This document shows, in pieces, positions 8,071 to 17,009 of a stretch of DNA of 17,009 bases. Below the pieces are notes generated by a model. It worked only from the letters and a program-made list of their open reading frames with translations, had not been told where the DNA came from and did no database searches. The stretch covers positions 1 to 17,009 of the forward strand of contig JAQIWT010000628.1 in NCBI GenBank assembly GCA_034696485.1, read 5' to 3'. The DNA comes from Isohypsibius dastychi (taxonomy: Eukaryota; Tardigrada; Eutardigrada; Parachela; Isohypsibiidae). How positions within the stretch are numbered: the first letter of the stretch is position 1; the number at the start of each line of letters is the position of its first letter. The translations under genes were made by a program, and so were the position numbers.

Positions 8071-9651
8071 TCAACGTACCTGGGTATCCGACAGGATATT
8101 CCCAACTTTTTTCGGAATATAAAACGATGCACTTTTCTTCATTGGTTCCAGAACCGCTTCCAACACTGCTTTTCTTGGCGTCGTGAACATCGTCCCTCGT
8201 TTCCCCGAATCCGTCAGAGGAACCAGCTGATATGCATCCGCTCGCTGGGGTACGTTTTTCCACTTCCGGTAGTGTTTAGCCATCCCGATGTACAGGAGAA
8301 AATTAATGGAATAATGGATCAATAAAACCATTCGGAAAATTGGCGCCCAAACTGCCAAGTCGTCCAAGGATAAAGTGTTCCAACAAACGGGACGATTTGA
8401 AAGCATGACGAGGGTCAGGAAAATGAAAGATGGAGTATGGGTGACGAAATATAGTATCACTGTCCGAGCCTGGAATTAGGACAAGTAGGATTGCAAAATA
8501 ATTTCATTTTTTCTACGTAATAAAATAAAATTAAATAATCAATATTAATTTAAATAATTCAGTTAAACCAATCCAATTAAATTGAGAAAGAACAAAATAT
8601 TGAAAAGAGGTGAAATGAAATGAAACAAAAATATGCCAGTCAATGCACTAACCAGCATTTTACTTGTGACCGACAGTTCTCTTTTCCGTATCACTTCCGG
8701 TTCACTCGCAATATTCCCCGTTTTCCTCCTCGTTTTCACAACAATCAACAAACCGCAATTCAAAATCATTAATCCAATAAAAACAAGTCCGAAAAATGCG
8801 TAATCAATGGTGGAGATTTCTGGTGAGCGGCGATGTCTGGCAAAGCCCGAAAGCCAATCAAACATCATCGGCAAGGTGATCGGACAACTGGTTGGATTCT
8901 GCGTATAATGCAGCCAATATTCGTAATAAACAATATTCGGTATTGAGATTATGAGAGCGAGAAATACGACGCAGGCGGAAATGATCGAAGAATGACGAGC
9001 GCGGATTTTCTTCCGGTACTCCGTCGGTTTGCGGGAAAGAAGAAGTCGTTCAATCGTAAAAAATATCAGAATTCTGAAAAAATCAACAAGTTCAACTGAG
9101 CTGAAGGCATGGCTCCCTGTATATCTTGAGCCGGTAGAGGCGAACTGATACAGAGAATCAATGTATACGCCTAGTTCAGAGAGACTGGCAATTCGTACCC
9201 GTTTGAAACCAAAACAAATGCTTGCTGAATCCACATGATCATCCCCATGCTCCCGTCAATGAAATTCAAGAACGATTCATCATCACGATATCTGTCATAA
9301 TTCAATCCGAGATACGCAGGTAAATCCATCCACCTGTTGCAAAAATTCGATCAAAAAACAGCTGATCGAAAATCTGAAATAAACTCACACAACAACAACG
9401 TTTGCAGCACAGATCACCATCAGCATCACAATCTGCGAAGTTCGTCTTTTCTGCGAATAAAACATATGCAAACAAAACAGATTCCCAACCGTGGATAAAA
9501 CGAGGAGAATGGGATAGACGACCATGGCGAAATAGGAACTCGGACTCGCGAATGGATGGAGAACGTCATGAGTCAGCGTCGTCGCACCACATCCCTCCAA
9601 TCCCAACACGACTGACCAGCACGCTTCGGAAATGTTGGGATTCGACTCCAT
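8071..9651 (-). CDS. class A GPCR, neuropeptide (FMRFamide)-receptor-like, four exons
   Basis: Exons 9651-9389, 9333-9199, 9073-8653 and 8469-8071 are joined in phase by GT-AG introns, giving 405 residues if translation ends at the TGA at 8073-8071. The start is the ATG at 9651 (MESNPNISEACW); the N terminus has an N-glycosylation site (NIS) and cysteines. TM1 carries STVGNLF, the GN of helix 1. TM3 ends TIERLLLSRKP, an ER in place of DRY. TM5 precedes a basic loop (KTRRK), TM6 follows SVTSKMLARTV, and TM7 has NFLLY where most receptors have NPxxY. The last two features are common in invertebrate FMRFamide-like receptors. The ligand is unknown. The cytoplasmic tail is about 65 residues. Its last codons sit on a strong splice donor (CAG|GTACGT), so the coding region may continue into the TLDc exons. 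The 5' end faces DIMT1 in a divergent arrangement. Confidence 0.75.
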
Positions 9652-10323
9652 TTTGTGCAGTTTGGAGATTCCGAGTTTGAAACTGGGCACATGATGCGCT
9701 CAGATTGCACAAATACGGGCGGGCATTTTTTGACGCTTGATTGAGTTGAGATGACGGCGGAAAAGTGATGGCGCAGCTGAGCTTTGGAAAACATCTGGAA
9801 AATTTCGATAGAATCGAAGACGCAGAGACAGTCAGAAGAGAAGTGAACCAGTTTGTGATGGTTTTGCCAAGCCTCTCTTGCTCACTGACAAATTTATTCA
9901 GCTTGACTTGACCGTTTTGATTTGATTGAAAATATCAGATTCGGAAACAGGTTTTTCCACTTTGTTGTCAGCCATATTCATCATGGTTTATTTTAAATGT
10001 ACCCTCTGTTTCAAGACAACATCTTGTCACGTTTTAAATAAATATTTCTAGACGACCATGCTGTTATTTGTCCAGAGATTGTAATGGTCAAGGTCGAAGT
10101 GACGTCAGGCCAGTGTGTACGGCTATAAGGTACAACAAAGCGGACTAGTATGTGGGTTTTGATTTATTCTTTGGGTTCAGTTTCAATCAAAGCAGAGAAG
10201 ACGAGACGATGGATAGAATTTCGCAACTTCTGAATCTGATCTCTCTTCAATCCTTGAATATTTCGCTGTTTCGTTCCTCGGAATTCGTTTGTCTTTTGGT
10301 CTGTATCTGAATTCAAAATCAAG
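9652..10323. promoter_or_regulatory. divergent intergenic region between GPCR and DIMT1
   Basis: This 672-base region should hold promoters for both genes. It contains a perfect palindromic CRE (TGACGTCA, 10100-10107), a nuclear-receptor half-site-like TCAAGGTCG (10088-10096) and a TATA-like CTATAAG (10123-10129). No coding exon is supported; open frames here run through the two 5' leaders. Confidence 0.45.
10100..10107. promoter_or_regulatory. CRE palindrome TGACGTCA
   Basis: A perfect 8-base cAMP-response-element consensus, bound by CREB/ATF bZIP factors, lies about 220 bases upstream of the DIMT1 start codon. Its use is inferred from sequence and position only. Confidence 0.45.
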
Positions 10324-12758
<2,435 letters not shown>

Positions 12759-12817
12759 ATTTCCTGTTCTATTTCTCGTCTGTTTCGCGGCTGGAATTAT
12801 TTAAAGAAATTACTTGA

Positions 12818-13495
12818 ATGGATTTTCCGACGTTGGTCATTGCCGCTGGGTTTCTGATGCTGTCACCGTTCGTGGCTGGTTGAATTCGGGAAAACTGAAG
12901 TGCTGGAAGATGTATTCAGACAGTGACAAATCTGATCGACCGACGCAGTAATTTCTTGGGGTTTCCGTTTTATTTTGCTTTATTAGGGGTATCCTCATCG
13001 CTTCCGGTTCAAAAGGTGAGCTGAAATCTCCTCCTCCACGATACGGTTGAGTTTTTCATGTTCGTTTTTAGGTTGGGGTTTCCCCTCAGTGGTCTCCAGA
13101 TCTGGTCAAATAACGTAATTCGGATCGGGCTCGTGGTTCATGAACGTTGTCAGATTAGGCTGACGTTTTGCTGTCGTCGGGTTTAGCCTCCTGACTTACG
13201 AAAGTGATTCCAGGAATTATTCGGCATGGATCTGATGTTCTTCATGATTCCGGACTCTCATCAGCTTGCAGGGAAGAGTCGGGCTTTTTCGGATGGTCTT
13301 CATGGGAATGCTGTTTTCCGAATCGATGGAGCGGATGTGATCGCTTTCCTGGTTAAAAAACAGCAGCTTGGTCCAGCTCGATTGCTGATTTCACTCATCC
13401 GACTTTTTCATCCGATTGCTTGTTTGAGGCCAAGAATTCACGGAGAAAATCGAAGCAGCCCCATGGTTCTACGAGAGAAACATCAGCAAGAATAA
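12818..13495 (+). CDS. tentative small secreted protein, four exons
   Basis: A phase-consistent model joins 12818-12878, 12987-13015, 13072-13104 and 13214-13495 into 134 residues. The first exon encodes a signal-peptide-like MDFPTLVIAAGFLMLSPFVAG. The rest is polar with few cysteines, including ELFGMDLMFFMIP and HGNAVFRIDGADVIAFLVKK. The stop overlaps an AATAAA (13490-13495). All junctions are GT-AG, but the first donor (G|GTTGAA) and third (G|GTCAAA) are weak and no homology is recognised. The region may instead be the long 3' untranslated region of DIMT1. The last 70 bases also read as an SH2-like start in another frame. Low confidence. Confidence 0.3.
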
Positions 13496-13564
13496 AGGTG
13501 AGGAGATGAGAGCGTCGTTTTTCTCAGAACATTACAAATTCGATATTGTTTTTTGAATAACGGT

Positions 13565-15893
13565 TCATCTATTTTTTATTTTATTTTCTAATTTTTTGTT
13601 GGTTTTTTCAACTTTCGAGGGCGAAGTACGTAATTTCATTGTTACAATTGCTTTTAGTTTTATTTTAGTTTGATTTTTAGGACTCAGATTGATGAATGTT
13701 TTTGATCTCTTACTTTTTTCTGGTTTCTTTTCAGATTCCAGTTTCTCCTCCATTTCTACTTCCGGCGGTTTTCCATAATGAAGTCCGCTCTTTTCGATAG
13801 ACACATCTCCTCCACCCGTCAAAATTCGTAGGAGTTCGGGAGTTTCCAAGTCTGACAGATTTAGACGTTTTCGCGCGCTCACTGGAACCGGAAGTGGGAC
13901 TTCCGGTATCGAAAATTTCGGCTTCCGTTCGTTTTTGTCCTGGATTTCCTTCTTCGGATACTCGAGAGCTAGGCTGACTTTCTTCTCGATCCAGTCAAAT
14001 GTCGGTCTGGAGTTGCTGGCTTTTGTGGAACCGGATGTGCTGGAAACGAGGACTTGGTAGAAGAGTGTCCGGAGTTGTGCGAAATCGGCTTGAGATTCAA
14101 ACGTCAGACTCCGAGACGCCCTGCTGAGTAAAAAAGGATTCGGGCTGAATTCGGAACGGTAAACATGACATAATTTCAAAAACAACTTTGGTTAAATTTC
14201 TTCATCAATTTTTTGGAAAACCTACATGATTTTTTCATCAGCTCTTAGGAGCAGAGCATTTCTCAGTCAGATTGTATGGTGATTATTGAACTTTTTTGTT
14301 TAGATTGGAAGCCCTTGTTTGTTTTGTTTACCTGCCTCAACAACTTGGAGAAGGCGACCGGAAGTCCCTGACATAAATCTTCAGGTGAGACGCCGCCCTT
14401 TTTGATACCAATTTGTTTTATTCTTCCCAGTGTGCTCCCATCATGGATTCCCTGCCATGGCAAATTTCCTCTGGCGAAATAGATGAGGAGGAAACTCAGC
14501 GATTCCAGATCGTCACGATAACTTGGCTGTTTGCCCATGTGGGTCCGTAGCGACATGTACCGCGGAGTTCCGGCTGGCGACCTGAAGAAAAAACATCGTT
14601 GGTGTATGTAAGTGAATTAAATTATTCATTTAATTACGTCGCCAGAAAAAAATTGTCTTATTATGAGTGACTTCCGGTGAACTTTTGAATCTCTAAATGC
14701 CATAAGTGACGCATTTGTCTAGCTTGTAAACACAATTGAATGAAAATGCGGAGCGTGATGCTGTTCTGGTTGTTAGTTGTTTGTGGAAATAAGTTAATTT
14801 TTTATTATTTTCCATTTTTTGTTTAATTTTGCATTTTTCCAGATTTTGTTGGTTGCTGACCTTCTGTGATGTTGGTCTTCCGTCCATTCGCGAGCCAGTC
14901 CAAAGTCAACAACGTGGATGGTGTTTTGCGAACCAGATCCCGGGCAGCCGATCAGAAAATTCTCCCCCTTGACATCGCGGTAAAGAATCTTTTCATTGTG
15001 AAGATATTCAAAGCGCTCCAGTAGCTGCAGAGCGATCAGCGCCACACAGTGAGTGGAGAACACTTTTCCGCATCGTTCGAACAGAACTTGCAAATTTGGA
15101 CCTATTCAATCAAATTAAAATTAAATCAATTGAATCAATTAAAATATAATATAATAAATATATAATAATAAATATAATATAAATTAATTAAATCTAAATC
15201 AAATCAATCAAATTAAATAAATATACAGTAATCCAAATACAATCGAGAGAAATTCGAGAGAAATTTCGAGAGAAATTTCTTTTTAACTTCTTGATTTTTT
15301 TCATCAATTTCTTTCTTCATTATTTTATTTTATTTTTTTAATTTTATTTATTGAATTAACTTTCTAATTTCTTGTTAACCCGTTGAATTATAATACACTT
15401 AAAATTAGGATACCAAACCATAAAATAGTTAAGTATTTAAATCAATTAAATATATAATACCGAAATATATAGTACGTGTTTTCCAGATTTCATCCTAACC
15501 TAGAAGTTGCATGACCAGCGCCCGATATGGTCCCAGCGTCGCCAGCGCCAGAATCCTCGGGAATCCCAAAGTCGATTTCTGAAGCTTATTCAAGATCCGA
15601 AATTCTTTATCCAAGCAAGTGCTATTTCCATCCCGGATTTTCTCCAGTTTAATCGCGACACATTTGTTATCTTCCTCATTTTTCTGGCATTCGTTCTTCC
15701 CAATTCGGATTGTCCCGAAGCTCCCCTTGCCGATTATCTCACCACAAACATAAGATCCAGCGAGTTTTAATCCGTTGAGTGATGCTTTCTCCCAGTCGTG
15801 GAATTGTTCGGATAATGTGGAATTATTGGGGAATATTTTGTCACCGGAAGCTGGTTGGATTAGTTGCGACTTCCGGCTGTCGAGTTTTGGCAT
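13565..15893 (-). CDS. casein kinase 1 gamma-like Ser/Thr kinase, four exons
   Basis: Exons 15893-15500, 15101-14861, 14581-14332 and about 14123-13565 are supported. The protein has a glycine loop (GKGSFGTIRIG, about residues 55-65), the catalytic lysine in VAIKLE (K82), ELLG-like MQLLGPNL, YRDVKGENFLIG (catalytic D174), DFG (D197), GTPRYMS, RDDLESL and LPWQG. YRDVK and FLIGCPG point to the CK1 gamma type. CK1 gamma kinases are membrane-anchored and phosphorylate acidic or primed substrates, including Wnt receptors. The activation segment before GTPRYMS is several residues shorter than in human CK1 gamma. After RSLTFESQADF the protein has a long lysine-rich C-terminal tail. The first three exons join in phase. 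The last junction does not: exon 3 ends in phase 0 (CAG|GTAAAC), while both acceptors near 14124 need phase 2. This suggests a missed mini-exon, an unusual donor, an assembly error or an inactivated gene. Confidence 0.75.
15239..15433 (+). repeat. dispersed AT-rich repeat, copy 2
   Basis: This segment matches 7851-8033 in the same orientation. Shared landmarks are CGAGAGAAATTTC, TTTTTAAC.TCTTGATTTTTTT, TTGAATTA.TATACACTTA and ATTAGG.TACCAAACCA. It carries three tandem copies of CGAGAGAAATT at its start (15244-15280). It lies inside the first intron of the CK1-like gene. Confidence 0.7.
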
Positions 15894-16550
15894 GATGTTG
15901 CATTGGAACTGCGATGCTGAGTCATTGTTGTTGTTTTACTGGGACTGGATATTTTGGAGTGTTTTGGGACTGATTGCTAAGGAAGAGAAGTTTGGGAAGA
16001 GGTCAACCGGAAGTACTTTGAAGGTCAGTTTCCATTTAAACACCGGTACTACAAAATTATTGATTGTTGGTAGATCCGTTATTCTTAAGATTCTGAATCC
16101 ATTTCTTTTAGTGCTTGATTGAAGAAGACTCCTGTCTCAAAAACAGCGTTATTTCAAAAACGAATTTTTCTAGGTTGCAAGCTTTAAGCTACCGTACTTA
16201 AAATTTAGTTCCGTTTGAAAAGTAGGAAAAGTTTCGACGTCAGATTTGTTTTTCAATTAATTGTAGTCAGATTACATTTGTTAATTCAAACGACCGGTAG
16301 AGTGATCAATCTGGAAACCCTTCCTAAGTTGTTGTGAAGCTGTTCTTCTACAAAACTTTTCCAAATAAACCAAGCGACGAAAGCTTTGTTTCTTATGATC
16401 ATCAATCAACCAATCAAACAGTCGCTTTTCGTTAAATCGCACTCCTGGCAAGGAAAACTGAATTTATTCTTTGAACTATGATACAAAGTGCCCCAAGTGA
16501 TCTTCAATAATTAGACCTTTTTTCTGCGTTTCAATTTGACTTTCAACTAG
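15894..16550. other. 5' flank of the CK1-like gene, no gene seen
   Basis: This stretch is presumably the leader and promoter side of the kinase gene. It contains one ACCGGAAGT word at 16006-16014. Open frames on the plus strand are antisense continuations without coding character. Confidence 0.35.
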
Positions 16551-17009
16551 AGAGTGACACCGTTCGAGTTTCATTGCACGGAAACGGAACGGTCGACTTT
16601 TTTTAATGACTGTAACGGAACGGTAACGGTTTACCGTTTCGTTTTGTTAACTGTAACGGAACTGAACGGTCAAGCGAAAGTAGAATTCCTGACGGCAACT
16701 GAACGGAACAAAAAATCTAAAATTCGGTTTAATACATCCTTTTGTTTGGCAAGCAAGCAACAAGGATGTAAACGTGGGCACGCAATTGTTTCGCTTCGCG
16801 CTTTTTCTACAGCGCCTACAGAGGGAGCGAGTTCCTTTGTTTAAAAAATATATTCAGTCAGTCCACTGTTCGGCAAAAATGATACCGTCCCCATTGTTTC
16901 ATCCAAACGGAACGGTGCAGCCGGATTTTTGTCCCCCCCCCAAGGGGGGGGACTTTACAGCCGTACCGCAAATCGACACCCTAAAGTATCCTTGGAAAAA
17001 GTACGAAAA
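16551..17009. repeat. ACGGAACGGT repeats and C9/G8 hairpin, probable degenerate mobile element
   Basis: Words of the type CGGAACGGT or TAACGGAAC recur at about 16580-16594, 16613-16638, 16653-16670, 16691-16697 and 16905-16915. A foldback AACGGT/ACCGTT lies at 16625-16638. At 16931-16953 a perfect inverted repeat GTC9-AA-G8AC forms a strong hairpin. Clustered CGGTAACGG-type words are seen in subterminal regions of some hAT elements. I could not define clean terminal repeats or a target duplication, and the element may extend past the window. Confidence 0.4.

Noticed and set aside
9573-9794. 73-codon minus-strand frame upstream of the GPCR
   Set aside because: It overlaps the GPCR first exon in a different frame and lacks any domain; the GPCR frame has helix 1 features.
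16548-16996. Clean terminal inverted repeats and 8-base target duplication of a hAT element at the right end
   Set aside because: Only a few bases (GAGTG against GGGTG) match and the flanking 8-mers differ, so boundaries cannot be claimed.

Overview
The window is eukaryotic nuclear DNA from a compact invertebrate genome. Genes are split by many short GT-AG introns (about 55-210 bases), lie close together on both strands, and include a metazoan-type DIMT1, a rhodopsin-class neuropeptide-receptor-like GPCR, a TLDc domain and a casein kinase 1 gamma-like kinase. An ecdysozoan such as a nematode or tardigrade would fit, but the species cannot be fixed from the sequence. All exon models here were made by eye from splice signals, reading phase and recognised protein motifs.

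Layout. 1-3860 is a transposon-rich block. A two-gene PIF/Harbinger-type DNA transposon carries a DDE nuclease gene (+, 647-1824) and a Myb/SANT-like gene (-, 2999-1862), converging tail to tail. It is flanked by a 35-base inverted repeat (506-540 and 3342-3376). A hAT-like BED zinc-finger exon (238-447) sits just outside the left repeat. TGGGAT-type repeats and a strong hairpin lie at the block edges. 3861-5179 is mostly unassigned. 5180-5900 encodes a small four-helix membrane protein in five exons. 6533-7666 (-) is a complete TLDc domain of TBC1D24 type in three exons. 8071-9651 (-) is a seven-helix GPCR in four exons, divergent from DIMT1 (10324-12758, +, nine exons), the 18S rRNA dimethyltransferase. 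A tentative small secreted-protein gene follows (12818-13495, +). 13565-15893 (-) is a CK1 gamma-like kinase with a lysine-rich tail. The right end (16550-17009) carries ACGGAACGGT repeats and a C9/G8 hairpin that look like a degenerate mobile element.

The most notable signals are four. The exact 9-mer ACCGGAAGT occurs ten times on either strand, where about 0.1 is expected by chance. The GPCR and the TLDc exons can be joined in frame by a good splice donor and acceptor, and no other 5' exon for the TLDc is visible. The BED exon is phase-compatible with the Harbinger nuclease exon. The kinase has a phase mismatch at its last splice junction. The DIMT1 and four-helix models are the firmest. 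The host genes do not form an obvious common pathway.
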